From FEB-10 sp963710645 (GTDB taxonomy: Bacteria; Acidobacteriota; Thermoanaerobaculia; Thermoanaerobaculales; Sulfomarinibacteraceae), in contig CAVQBD010000009.1 in the NCBI GenBank assembly GCA_963710645.1, positions 310,001 to 374,000 of the forward strand: a stretch of DNA of 64,000 bases. The letters are read 5' to 3'. Position numbers and translations under genes: made by a program. The notes under the pieces were generated by a model. The model saw nothing but the letters and a program-made list of their open reading frames with translations, was not told where the DNA came from and searched no databases. This document shows, piece after piece, positions 25,801 through 33,535 of the stretch (its first letter is position 1; every line of letters starts with the position of its first letter).

Positions 25801-26115
25801 GCCGAGCTCGACGACATCATGCTGCGGCTCTACCGTGACCGGCTGCGCCAACAGCGCAACGTCCCCGAGCCACCGTCCGTCTGGCAACGGGTAGAACGAA
25901 TCGTGGGCAACCAGTGGGACACCACCACCGCACCGACCCAGACGCAGCGGGACGCCTACCGGTGGGCGGTCGATGAGTTCGCCGTCCAGCTCGACCGATT
26001 GCATGAGCTCTTCGACAGTCTCGAGTCGCTGGAAACCGAGCTCGAGGCCGCCGGAGGGCCGTGGACGCCGGGTCGAGTTCCCACCTGGACGCCGGGAGGA
26101 GGGGCTGGGGACTAG
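22828..26115 (+). CDS. Sortilin/VPS10-like BNR-repeat secreted protein
   Basis: 1095 residues; ATG at 22828 after ACGGAGGGC. A short signal (LTIAMAILAMANLVFTA) is followed by SVSTFKGLELRGIGPAINSGRVSDFAV, the standard opening of the sortilin-N/BNR family common in Bacteroidota, Acidobacteriota and Gemmatimonadota. Many BNR/Asp-box repeats are visible (SGGVWKTDNAGTTW, VYKTLDGGGSW, LYKTTDGGGTW, GIHKSTDGGQSW, VFRSTDRGETW), forming one or two ten-bladed propellers up to about residue 740. From about 770 to 1085 lies a separate C-terminal part with a beta-sandwich and a helical stretch (FRRSVAALRRAVRGAVEAAEEAADRL, split by me as a coiled coil) ending in the heptad array. Often annotated 'glycosyl hydrolase', but no catalytic motif is seen; extracellular binding or sorting is inferred. 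The stop codon lies in a GGGGACTAGGGG heptad run. Confidence 0.85.
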   Translation: MKNLTIAMAILAMANLVFTADESIEADEATPRMSVSTFKGLELRGIGPAINSGRVSDFAVTPGKRHRYFAAAASGGVWKTDNAGTTWTPVFDDQGSYSIGCLAMDPDNPNVVWVGSGENNSQRSVSFGDGVYKTLDGGGSWTNMGLKNSEHIGMIAIDPRDTDVVYVAAQGPLWRSGGDRGLYKTTDGGGTWTKILDISENTGVSEVVLDPRDPDTIYAAAYQRRRHVWTLINGGPESGIHKSTDGGQSWREITTGLPEEDLGRIGLAVSPADPDVVYAIVEAARDAGGVFRSTDRGETWKKRSDYMSSSPQYYNELVADPADVDTVYSLDTYLHVSVDGGTTFKQVGEDHKHVDNHALWIDPDDTDYLLVGCDGGVYDSFDRGRTWMYRENLPITQFYRVSVDTSEPFYYIYGGTQDNNTLGGPSRTLHSSGISNEDWFVTVGGDGYETQVDPTDPNILYSQSQYGGLVRYDRRSGERFDIQPQEAPGDEPHRWNWDSPLIISPHSPSRLYFACQMVFRTDDRGESWHAVSPDLTLGIDRDTLPVMDRIWGPDAVSKNRSTSAFGNIVSLAESPLVEDLIYVGTDDGLIQITEDGGLSWRRVDGVRGVPDRTYVSRLEASHTDPDTVYAAFDNHKNGDFKPYVFKSSDRGRSWTSMVGDLPDREVVYALTQDDENPKLLFAGTEFGLYFTTDEGGHWIPLKGSFPTIQVRDLDIHHGQNDLAVATFGRGFYILDDYSPLRRASEDLFDQDAVLFDARDVPWFVETRSRHMSRGHAFWTAPNPPFGATFTYYLRDGLKTRREQRIEEEKAALEAGRDPDFPSLEELRAEELEDEPRIVLTVADATGAVVQRVPATRTKGIHRASWNLRYPAAVPIDPHRTESSQDDEPPRGPLALPGSYTVTLSAEVDRVITELAGPVSFDVFALDLSSFAVDNPEEVLAFRRSVAALRRAVRGAVEAAEEAADRLDHVEASVLAAEAVDTGMLARTHALQAELDDIMLRLYRDRLRQQRNVPEPPSVWQRVERIVGNQWDTTTAPTQTQRDAYRWAVDEFAVQLDRLHELFDSLESLETELEAAGGPWTPGRVPTWTPGGGAGD

Positions 26116-26125
26116 GGGCTAGGGC
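26100..26125. repeat. Heptad array overlapping a stop codon
   Basis: GGGGCTG, GGGACTA, GGGGCTA follow each other with 7-bp spacing, then GGGCCCCCACC. The TAG of the BNR gene (26113-26115) is part of the second unit, so the array forms the end of the coding sequence. Confidence 0.65.
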
Positions 26126-26144
26126 CCCCACCTATCCGAGTGCT

Positions 26145-26220
26145 TTGTAGCGCGGCCGTCGCGGCTGCATTTCTGGCGTTGATTGATCGACCAAATGCAG
26201 GCGGGGCGCCTGCGCTATAT
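26145..26220. mobile_element. TTGTAGCGC palindromic element, copy 2
   Basis: Starts TTGTAGCGC at 26145 and ends GCGCTATA at 26219. Inside are two hairpins, GCGGCC...GGCTGC and GCAGGCGGGGCGCCTGC. This is the layout of the copy at 27009-27084 with the two hairpins in opposite order. Element type (REP/MITE-like) is inferred; no transposase gene is in the window. Confidence 0.6.
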
Positions 26221-26428
26221 CCTTCCTCTCGTTCGATACGATCAGTCGATTTCGTCGCTCCCCTCTCCCAACCGCGCTCCCCGAGGTTACTCGCGGCCTC
26301 CTGCCGCGGTGACCAGCCGTCAATGGCGAGTGGCCAGTGGGTGGCGAACAACCCGGAACCCGGCACTGGGAACCTGGATCTGAAATATTCGCCAATCACC
26401 CATCGCTCTCCATGCGGGAGGGTTCGAC
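26221..26428. repeat. Repeat fragment and heptad array before msrA
   Basis: 26260-26320 repeats the CCAACCGCGCTCCCCGAGG and GGTGACCAGCCGTCA strings of the 20.5-kb island. 26349-26380 is a heptad run (AACCCGG, AACCCGG, CACTGGG, AACCTGG). The msrA ribosome site (GCGGGAGGG) follows at about 26414. Confidence 0.65.
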
Positions 26429-26911
26429 ATGAGCACTGAACTCGAAACCGCCACATTTGGCGCCGGATGCTTCTGGGGCATCGAACAGGCATTCCGGCAG
26501 CTCGACGGAGTTGTGGACGCGGCGGTGGGCTACACCGGTGGCCACACCGAAGAGCCCACCTACCAGGCCGTATGCAGCGGAACCACCGGACACGCCGAGG
26601 TCGTGCAGGTCCAGTTCGATCCGGAGAGGATCAACTACGACGAGCTGTTGTCCGTTTTCTGGAAGATCCACGACCCTACCCAAGTCAATCGCCAGGGACC
26701 GGACGTGGGCAGCCAGTACCGGTCGGCGATCTTCGTTCACTCGCCCGAGCAGGAAGCCGCGGCCATCGCTTCACGAGACACACTGAACGCCAGCCGTTCG
26801 CTCGGCCGTCCGGTCGCCACCGAGGTCGCCCGTGCCGGTCCGTTCTGGCGCGCCGAGGACTATCACCAGCGGTATCTCGAAAAACGAGGTGGAGGAGTGT
26901 GCGGGATTTGA
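26429..26911 (+). CDS. msrA: Peptide-methionine (S)-S-oxide reductase
   Basis: 160 residues, compact form of the enzyme. GAGGG lies upstream of the ATG. The catalytic motif GCFWG is at residues 13-17 (Cys 14 nucleophile). Other conserved blocks: VGYTGGHTEEPTYQAVCSGTTGHAE, VFWKIHDPTQVNRQGPDVG and YRSAIF, then FWRAEDYHQRYLEK near the end. It reduces methionine-S-sulfoxide in proteins; the absence of a signal peptide indicates a cytosolic enzyme. A short C-terminal GGGVCGI supplies a possible resolving cysteine at position 158. No MsrB is adjacent. Confidence 0.95.
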   Translation: MSTELETATFGAGCFWGIEQAFRQLDGVVDAAVGYTGGHTEEPTYQAVCSGTTGHAEVVQVQFDPERINYDELLSVFWKIHDPTQVNRQGPDVGSQYRSAIFVHSPEQEAAAIASRDTLNASRSLGRPVATEVARAGPFWRAEDYHQRYLEKRGGGVCGI

Positions 26912-27250
26912 CACCCCCACCCGCCCGGGCCGATGCTGGAAGCTGGATGCTGGATCCCCCGCCCACCCGGAACGCGAAGCGATCTTCATCTTCCTCTTCA
27001 TCAGCGGCTTTGTAGCGCAGGCCTCTGGCCTGCATTCCGCGGCCAATCGCGACCAGATTTGCAGCCGGGACGGCTGCGCTACAACATCTTGTTGGCTGCG
27101 CGGGCGGCCACCGTCAACTTTTGACTTTTGACTTTTGACTTTCGACCGGAGGAACGGGTGGGCGGTGGTTTTTAAATTTCGAATTGCGCAACAGGCCCTA
27201 CCACCGATATCCTGAGGCGCGTCAAACGCCTCTGAGAGCACCAGGAAAAT
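26912..27250. repeat. Repeat island: GATGCTG array, TTGTAGCGCAG element, TTTTGAC array
   Basis: GC core CCCACCCGCCCGGGCC then a GATGCTG-type heptad run at 26932-26957 and a second core CCCGCCCACCCGG. The TTGTAGCGCAG palindromic element follows at 27009-27084. A TTTTGAC array lies at 27116-27146, followed by a GGGTGGGCGGTGG core. A possible promoter TTGCGC (27184-27189), N18, TATCCT (27208-27213) precedes the next gene. Confidence 0.8.
27009..27084. mobile_element. TTGTAGCGCAG palindromic element, copy 1
   Basis: Perfect 11-bp terminal inverted repeats: TTGTAGCGCAG at 27009-27019 and CTGCGCTACAA at 27074-27084. Each end folds on its own: GCAGGCCTCTGGCCTGC at 27017-27033 and GCAGCCGGGACGGCTGC at 27061-27077. 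The 76-bp size and twin-hairpin form resemble a BIME/MITE. Related copies or halves: 26145-26220, 21777-21803, 62348-62429 and hairpin 21357-21373. Confidence 0.75.
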
Positions 27251-27826
27251 ATGAGGACGAAAATGAAGCTCAACAGGATCTTCACCACCGCGGCGGTACT
27301 CGCCGCCATCGCCTTCTCGGCAGCGGCCTGGGAAAACCCGCCGGACCACGAGTTCACGGCCACGGCCGTCATGACAACCAGCCAGGGAACCCGGAGCATG
27401 CCGGTGACGCTGGTGGCTCGCACCTACACCTCCATCGACGACGCGCTCCGCCTCGAGAAGGTGCTCGCCGATGGCGGCCAGGGCGCCTTGTTGTCGGCAT
27501 TGCGGGGTATGAACAACGGCCGTCTTCGCCTTGGGGCCCTGGAGATGCCGGTGAGCCTTGTGGCGGCCGAGGAGATCAGCGACGGTTACCGCTACTTCTT
27601 CATCACCGCACGCAGACTCCACGTGGAGGAGGTCAACAGCTCGAGCCCTTCGTTGGAATACCCCTTCGGTGTGGCCGTATTCGAGCTCGGCGACTTCGGC
27701 ACCGGTGACGGTGAGATCTACCCAGAGGCTGCCATACGAATCGACGACGAAGGCTCGGTGGTCATCGAAGAGTACCAAGGTGAGCCAGGTCAGCTCAAGG
27801 ACGTCACGAAAAAAGAATCATGGTAG
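27251..27826 (+). CDS. Secreted protein of unknown function
   Basis: 191 residues. AGGAAAAT precedes the ATG at 27251; Met 5 is an alternative. The signal peptide (IFTTAAVLAAIAFSAAAWENPP) has a plausible cleavage after AAA. The mature part has short beta segments (HEFTATAVMTTSQGTRSMPVTL, RRLHVEEVNS) and an acidic tail ending KDVTKKESW. I do not recognise a family. Its last 7 bases overlap the start of ubiX in a different frame, so the two are likely co-translated, though no functional link is known. Confidence 0.7.
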   Translation: MRTKMKLNRIFTTAAVLAAIAFSAAAWENPPDHEFTATAVMTTSQGTRSMPVTLVARTYTSIDDALRLEKVLADGGQGALLSALRGMNNGRLRLGALEMPVSLVAAEEISDGYRYFFITARRLHVEEVNSSSPSLEYPFGVAVFELGDFGTGDGEIYPEAAIRIDDEGSVVIEEYQGEPGQLKDVTKKESW

Positions 27827-28416
27827 AGCCGCGACGTCTGGTGGTCGGCATCTCCGGTGCCAGTGGGGTCATCCATGGCATCCGCCTACTCGAGGTCCTC
27901 CGCGAGGTGGGCTCCGTCGAGACCCATCTGGTGGTGAGCGACGCCGGCAAAAAGACCATCGCCTTTGAGACCGATCACTCCATCAATGATGTGGAGGGAC
28001 TGGCTGACAAGGTGTATCGCGCGGGCGACATTGCGGCTGGGCTGTCGTCAGGGTCATTCGCCACGGCCGGGATGGTCGTTGTTCCCTGTTCCATCAAGAC
28101 CTTGTCAGGCATTGCCAACAGCTACGCAGACAATCTCCTGACCCGCGCCGCGGACGTCACACTCAAGGACCATCGACGGCTGATCCTGGTGGTTCGCGAG
28201 ACTCCGCTCCACCTCGGCCACCTCCGTCTGATGACCCGGGCGGCCGAAATGGGAGCGGTCATCATGCCGCCCATGCCGGCCTTCTATCACCGTCCACGTT
28301 CGGTGCGGGAGGTGGTGGACCAGACCGTCAACCGGATCCTGGACATGCTGGACATCGAACTTGATAACGATCTCTTCCACCGATGGACCGGGGGAGCCGG
28401 CTTGAAAGAGGTGTGA
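27820..28416 (+). CDS. ubiX: UbiX-type flavin prenyltransferase
   Basis: 198 residues. VVGISGASGVIHGIRLLE near the N-terminus is the FMN-binding SGASG motif; VVVPCSIKTLSGIANSYADNLLTRAADVTLKDHRRLILV and ETPLHLGHLRLM then MPPMPAFYHRP complete the signature of the UbiX/Pad1 flavoprotein family. These enzymes prenylate FMN to make the cofactor of UbiD decarboxylases, using dimethylallyl phosphate. No UbiD gene lies in this window. The start overlaps the end of the preceding secreted-protein gene. High confidence for family; the metabolic target (ubiquinone, menaquinone or aromatic acids) is open. Confidence 0.93.
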   Translation: MVEPRRLVVGISGASGVIHGIRLLEVLREVGSVETHLVVSDAGKKTIAFETDHSINDVEGLADKVYRAGDIAAGLSSGSFATAGMVVVPCSIKTLSGIANSYADNLLTRAADVTLKDHRRLILVVRETPLHLGHLRLMTRAAEMGAVIMPPMPAFYHRPRSVREVVDQTVNRILDMLDIELDNDLFHRWTGGAGLKEV

Positions 28417-28487
28417 CTTCATCTCAGCCGCTGCGGGACTGAAACCGTCGGCGGGTTTATCAGTATGAACGCTGGGGGTTCGATCCT

Positions 28488-31369
28488 ATGAAACACAGCC
28501 GTACGTCATTCGCCGTCCTCGTTTTCTTGGCCATGGTGGCCGCGGGATGTGGCAGCACCTCGCCGTCCGCCCAGTCGTCGATCACCCCACCGCCGCCGGC
28601 GCCGACTCCCACCGCGGCCCCGGGTCCGATCGAAGCCGCGAACCAGCCGGTCCCGCTCGATCCGGCGGTGATCCACGGCACCCTCGCAAACGGCCTGACC
28701 TACTACATCCGCTCCCATGACGAGCCCCGCCAGCGGGCCGAACTCCGGCTCGCCATCAACGCGGGATCGATCCTCGAGGATGACGACCAGCGGGGCCTGG
28801 CCCACTTCGTGGAACACATGGCCTTCAACGGCACGGAGAACTTCGAAAAACAGGAATTGCTGGACTACCTGGAGTCCATCGGCATCCGTTTTGGAGCCGA
28901 CCTCAACGCCTACACCTCCTTCGACGAGACCGTCTACATGCTGACAGGTCCCGACCGACGACCCCGAGCTCCTTGCAAACCGGTGTCCAGATCCTGTCGG
29001 AGTGGGCTGCCAGGATCACCTTCGACCCCGAGGAGATCGACAAGGAGCGCGGTGTGGTGATCGAGGAGTGGCGTCTCGGCCGTGGTGCCGGGGCCCGGAT
29101 CTTCGATAAGCAGGCGCCGGTGGTTTTTCATGATTCCCGTTACGCCGAACGGTTGATCATCGGAAAAAGGGAGACCCTCGAGTCTGCCCCGCCTGAAGCC
29201 ATCACACGGTTCTACCGTGACTGGTACCGTCCGGATCTCATGGCGATCGTGGTGGTGGGCGATTTCGACGCCGGCACTGTGGAGGAGTTGATTCGCATCA
29301 ACTTCGAGTCGATCCCAGCCGCTGAGAACCCGCGACCTAGGACCGTATTCACCGTCCCGCCCCACTCCGAGACGCTGTACTCCATCGTCACCGACCCCGA
29401 GGCAACCATGACCCGTGTCCGGCTGATGCAGAAGCTGCCGCCAAGGGACCTGGTCACCGAGCAGGAGTACCGACGCTCCATCGTGGAAGGGTTGGGCGAT
29501 GGCATGCTCAACCAGAGACTCGACGAACGGTCCCGCGAGGCCGACCCCCCCTACATCGCGGCCGGCAGCGGTGCGGGCAATGCGGTCCGCGAGATGGGCG
29601 CTTATAACCTGGTGGCCATCGTCGACGATGGTGGTTTGGACCGCGGCCTGGAGGCTATCCTCACCGAGGCCGAGCGGGTTGCTCGTTACGGTTTCACCGC
29701 CACCGAGCTCGAGCGCGCCAAGTCCGCATATCTCAGGGGCATGGAGCAGGCCTACAAGGAAAGGGACACGGTCAAGTCCGGTGCCCTGGCCAACGAGTAC
29801 GTCCGCAACTTCCTCACCGAAGAAGCCGCTCCAGGCATCGCCGAAGAATTCGAGCTGGCCAAGAAATTCGTCCCCGGGGTCACCCTGGATGAGGTCAATA
29901 CAGTCGCCAAGACCTGGCTGGTGGACGGCAGCCGCGTGGTGACCGCCAGCGGCCCCGAGAAGGAGGGCGTGGCACCTCCCAGCGAAACGGTCATCGCTGC
30001 CGTGGTGGCCCGCGTGGGGCTCGCCGACATCGCACCCTATGACGACCGGGTGGCTGACCAACCACTCATGGCGACGATCCCGCCGCCGGTAGAGATCGTC
30101 GCTGAAGACACGATTCCCGAACTCGGCGTGACCCAGTGGCAGTTGGCCAACGGGGTCCGCGTGGTGCTCAAGCCCACCGATTTCAAGAACGACGAAATCC
30201 TCTTCACCGCCTTCAGCCCCGGCGGCACTTCGCTGGTGGCTGATCCCGACTACATCGCCGCGGCCACCGCCGATACCGTGGTCCTCGAGGGTGGTGTCGG
30301 GCCCTTCGACCTGACCCAGCTCCAGAAACTTCTCGCCGACAAGGTCGTGACTGTCGGCCCATATATCTCAGAGCTCGAAGAAGGGGTTTCGGGCGGCGCC
30401 TCGCCCGAGGACCTGGAGACCATGTTCCAGCTGATCTCGCTCTATTTCACGGACCCGGTCAAGAGCGAACAGGCCTTTGCCTCGGTGATCCAGAAGTACA
30501 GCGGTTTTGTGGAGAACCGTCTTGCCAGACCAGAGGCAGTGTACGCCGACGCCGTGAGCGCCGCGGTGTCGCAGAACCACTTCCGCCGCCGCCCCTGGAC
30601 CGGGGAGCTGGTGGCCGAGATGGACCTCGACACCTCCTACGCGGTATACCAGGACCGCTTCGCCGATGCCTCGGACTTCAGTTTCGTCTTCGTCGGCAGC
30701 TTCTCATTGGAAACAATGCGGCCGCTGGTGCAAAGCTATCTCGGCAATCTGCCCACGACCGGCCGCCAGGAGGCCTGGCGCGACATCGGCGTCGAGGCCC
30801 CTCCCGGGATCATCAAGAAGGTAGTCGTCAAGGGCATCGAACCCAAGAGCCGGGTGTCCATCATCTTCCCCCACGACTTTGAGTGGACGCGCCAGAACCG
30901 ATACGACTTCGGCTCCCTGTCCGACGTCCTTTCGATACGGCTGCGCGAGGAGATCCGCGAGGACGAGAGCGGTACCTACGGCGTTTCGGTGCGCGCCTCC
31001 ACGGCGAGGATCCCGAGACAGACCTCCACATTGAGCATCTCCTTCGGCTGTGATCCCGAGCGGGTGGACGAACTCACCGCGCTGGTCCACCAGGCCATCC
31101 GCGACATGCAGACCGAAGGTCCCGACCCGGAGCATGTAGCCAAGATACAGGAACAGGACCGGCGGGCGCGCGAGCTGCAACTCCGCGAGAACGGCTTCTG
31201 GCTGTCGAGCCTGGAGTCCTACCTCTGGAATGAGGAGGACCCGCGGTTGATCCTCCAGTTCGACGAGCTCGTGGATGGACTGACGCCCGATGCGATCCAG
31301 GCGGCGGCACAAAGGTGGGTTGATCTCGACAGGTACGTCCAAGTGATCCTGGTGCCCGAGGGGGAGTGA
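28488..31369 (+). CDS. M16 family zinc peptidase, lipoprotein, frameshifted
   Basis: About 960 codons. The signal VFLAMVAAGC gives a lipid anchor at Cys 21, followed by a proline-rich linker. The M16 inverted zinc motif is at HFVEH (residues 106-110) within RGLAHFVEHMAFNGTENF. The frame breaks after DETVYMLT; two one-base changes between about 28950 and 28970 are needed to read VPTDDPELL and then LQTGVQILSEWA, after which the frame runs to 31369. The second half has the non-catalytic M16 domains (LANGVRVVLKPTDF and DLSFVFVGSF-like FSFVFVGSFSLETMRPLV). Insulinase/pitrilysin-like proteins of this length are envelope peptidases that clear small peptides. Apart from the break the sequence is intact. 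Confidence 0.85.
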
Positions 31370-31809
31370 AGGGTTAGCGCCCCCCCACCCGCCCGGCCGA
31401 TGCTGGATGCTGGATGCTCGATCCCCCGCCCATCCCTGGGCACGGGCACGGGATCGGTCGAAGAAAAAAATCGATAAACGAAGACGCCCACTCACTCGGA
31501 GTGGTTGAGTCACTGCAGCTGTCATTCTGAGCGAGGCCCGGCCCGTCACTTCGAAACTCCCAGAGCGACACCGGAAGGGCCGAGTCGAAGAATCTGGGCG
31601 GGTGGGATCGCGTCCTGTAATCGCCCCCACCCAGATCCTTCGACTCGCTATGCTCGCTCAGGATGACAAAGGGTTGGGACGAGGCGATGCTCTTCCCCCG
31701 GGGTGGGCGGGCTCTTTGTTCTTTGTTCTTTGTTCTTTGTTCTTCGTTCTTTGTTCCATTCGGGCATGGGGTGAAGCGACGCCACGAACCCCAGCGCCTT
31801 GGCTGCCGT
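31370..31809. repeat. Repeat island: GATGCTG array, long inverted TCATCCTGAGCGAG element, TTCTTTG array
   Basis: GC core and GATGCTG heptads at 31399-31424, then 31519-31669 is a large inverted element: a left half with GTCATTCTGAGCGAGG and CGAGTCGAAGAATCTGGGCGG, and a right half CCACCCAGATCCTTCGACTC ending CTCGCTCAGGATGAC. A TTCTTTG heptad array follows at 31711-31757. The start of the MATE gene lies at the end, without a good ribosome site. Confidence 0.8.
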
Positions 31810-33252
31810 ATGGTATCTGCTGTGAACGAGAACTCCGACCACCAGACGTCGGTGGACATTCCCACCGAGCGCCTCGGACTCTGGGACATTGTGCGGCTGT
31901 CCCTATCTGGGACCGAGCTGGACTTCACCCGGGGTCCGGTGGGCCGCGCCATCCTGCTGTTGGCGATTCCCATGGTGCTGGAGATGGTGATGGAGTCGGC
32001 CTTCGCCATCACCGACGCCTTCTTCGTCTCGCGACTGGGTGTGGATGCCGTGGCCACGGTGGGTTTCACCGAGGCCATGATCACCATCGTCTTCGCCATC
32101 GCCATCGGCATGGCGATGGCCACCACCGCCATGGTGTCCCGGCGAATCGGAGAGAAGGACCGAGACGGCGCAAGGGTGGCGGCGGTCCAGGCCATCCTGC
32201 TGGGCATCGGCTGCTCCCTGCTCATCGCCGTGCCGGGCGCGCTGTTCGCCGCCGATCTCCTGAGGCTGATGGGCGGTGGACCCGAGTTGGTCTCCTTCGG
32301 GTCGGGATACACCAGGGTCCTGTTGGGCGGCTGTGTCACCGTCATGCTGATCTTCCTGATCAACGCCGTCTTCAGAGGTGCGGGCGATCCCGCCCTGGCC
32401 ATGCGCGCCCTCTGGCTGGCCAACGGCTGCAACATCCTGCTCGATCCCTGTCTGATTTTCGGTCTCGGCCCATTCCCCGAGCTCGGCGTCGCCGGAGCGG
32501 CCGTGGCCACCACCATGGGCCGCGGCATCGGGGTGGCCTATCAACTCTGGATGCTGGCGTCAGGAAAAGGTCGGATCCGCATCCGACTGCAGGACATCCG
32601 CGTCGTGCCGCCGGTGATGCTCCGGCTGATGCGGGTCTCGGTGGGCGGCGTCATGCAGTTCCTCATCGGAACCTCGAGCTGGGTGGTCCTGGTGTGGATC
32701 ATCGGCCGCTTCGGGTCGGCAGCGGTGGCCGGCTACACCATCGCTATCCGGATTGTCGTCTTCGCGATTCTCCCGTCGTGGGGCCTGGCCAACTCCGCCG
32801 CCACGTTGATGGGGCAGAATCTCGGTGCGGGCCAACCGGACCGCGCAGAGACCTCTGTGTGGCGGGCCGCGCTGTACAACGTCGTGTTCCTGTTGACGGT
32901 GGCGGTGGTGTTCATCACCTGGGCCGAGCCGGTGATCCGGATCTTCACCACCGATCCCGACGTCATCCGGCACGGCGTGTCGTGTCTGCGTTGGGTCAGC
33001 TACGGCTACGGGTTCTACGCCTATGGCATGGTCATGGTACAGGCCTTCAACGGCGCAGGCGACACCACCACTCCGACCGTCATCAACTTCTTCTGTTACT
33101 GGCTCTTCCAAATTCCCCTAGCCTATGTTCTATCCGCCACCACCCTCGGCCCCACCGGTGCCTTTGCCGCGATCACCCTGGCCGAATCGTTGATCGCGGT
33201 TGTCGGCATTCTGGCCTTCCGCCGGGGCCGATGGCGGACTCGGGAAATATAG
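31810..33252 (+). CDS. MATE family efflux transporter
   Basis: 480 residues from ATG 31810; the longer frame upstream runs through the TTCTTTG repeats and is unlikely to be coding. Twelve hydrophobic segments are apparent, with the two-fold MATE pattern: AILLLAIPMVLEMVMESAFAITDAFFVSRLG in the first half and LMRVSVGGVMQFLIGTSSWVVLVWIIGRFG in the second. MATE proteins export cationic drugs or metabolites using Na+ or H+ gradients. The start is poorly supported by a ribosome site; a GTG at 31822 is another option. The tetR-led RND efflux unit follows, but an intervening 250-bp repeat region with its own promoter suggests separate transcription. Confidence 0.88.
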   Translation: MVSAVNENSDHQTSVDIPTERLGLWDIVRLSLSGTELDFTRGPVGRAILLLAIPMVLEMVMESAFAITDAFFVSRLGVDAVATVGFTEAMITIVFAIAIGMAMATTAMVSRRIGEKDRDGARVAAVQAILLGIGCSLLIAVPGALFAADLLRLMGGGPELVSFGSGYTRVLLGGCVTVMLIFLINAVFRGAGDPALAMRALWLANGCNILLDPCLIFGLGPFPELGVAGAAVATTMGRGIGVAYQLWMLASGKGRIRIRLQDIRVVPPVMLRLMRVSVGGVMQFLIGTSSWVVLVWIIGRFGSAAVAGYTIAIRIVVFAILPSWGLANSAATLMGQNLGAGQPDRAETSVWRAALYNVVFLLTVAVVFITWAEPVIRIFTTDPDVIRHGVSCLRWVSYGYGFYAYGMVMVQAFNGAGDTTTPTVINFFCYWLFQIPLAYVLSATTLGPTGAFAAITLAESLIAVVGILAFRRGRWRTREI

Positions 33253-33469
33253 CCCCCGTCCATCCAGTGTGAACGTATGGACCCATCCGCCACCCACCCT
33301 GTGTGGAAAGTGTGGAGGCAATATGGGGCTCGGCGCAAGCCCCTCCGCACCTCCCACACCCTCCACACTTTCCGCACTTCCACACCGGGCGGGCGGCCGA
33401 AGGGTCTACACCGGGTGGGCGGGTGGGTGTGCATTCAGCCAATTCATGCAAATTTTACCCATTTTGCCC
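33253..33469. repeat. Period-9 arrays in inverted orientation
   Basis: GTGTGGAAAGTGTGGAGG at 33301-33318 and its near-complement CTCCACACTTTCCGCAC at 33361-33377 bracket GGGGCTCGGCGCAAGCCCC, itself a hairpin (33326-33344). The right array keeps a 9-bp step (TCCCACACC, CTCCACACT, TTCCGCACT, TCCACACCG). GGGCGGGCGG and GGGTGGGCGGGTGGG cores follow. Confidence 0.7.
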
Positions 33470-33521
33470 TTGACAGCGTGGGGTTCGACAACTATCTTAC
33501 CAGACTGACTGACCAGTCAGT
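33470..33521 (+). promoter_or_regulatory. Promoter and TetR-type operator of the efflux operon
   Basis: TTGACA at 33470-33475, 17 bases, TATCTT at 33493-33498: a near-consensus sigma70 promoter. Directly downstream, ACTGACT (33504-33510), GACC, AGTCAGT (33515-33521) is a perfect 7-bp inverted repeat covering the expected transcription start. The tetR ATG is at 33536. This is the usual place for autorepression by a TetR-family protein. Confidence 0.8.
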
Positions 33522-33535
33522 CGGAGACTTCTATC

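Noticed and set aside
22828..26115. Glycosyl hydrolase
   Set aside because: Common database label for this family, but only BNR/Asp-box propeller repeats are visible and no catalytic acid pair can be assigned.
31663..31809. Longer start for the MATE transporter
   Set aside because: The upstream in-frame region encodes low-complexity residues from the TTCTTTG heptads and lacks a ribosome site.
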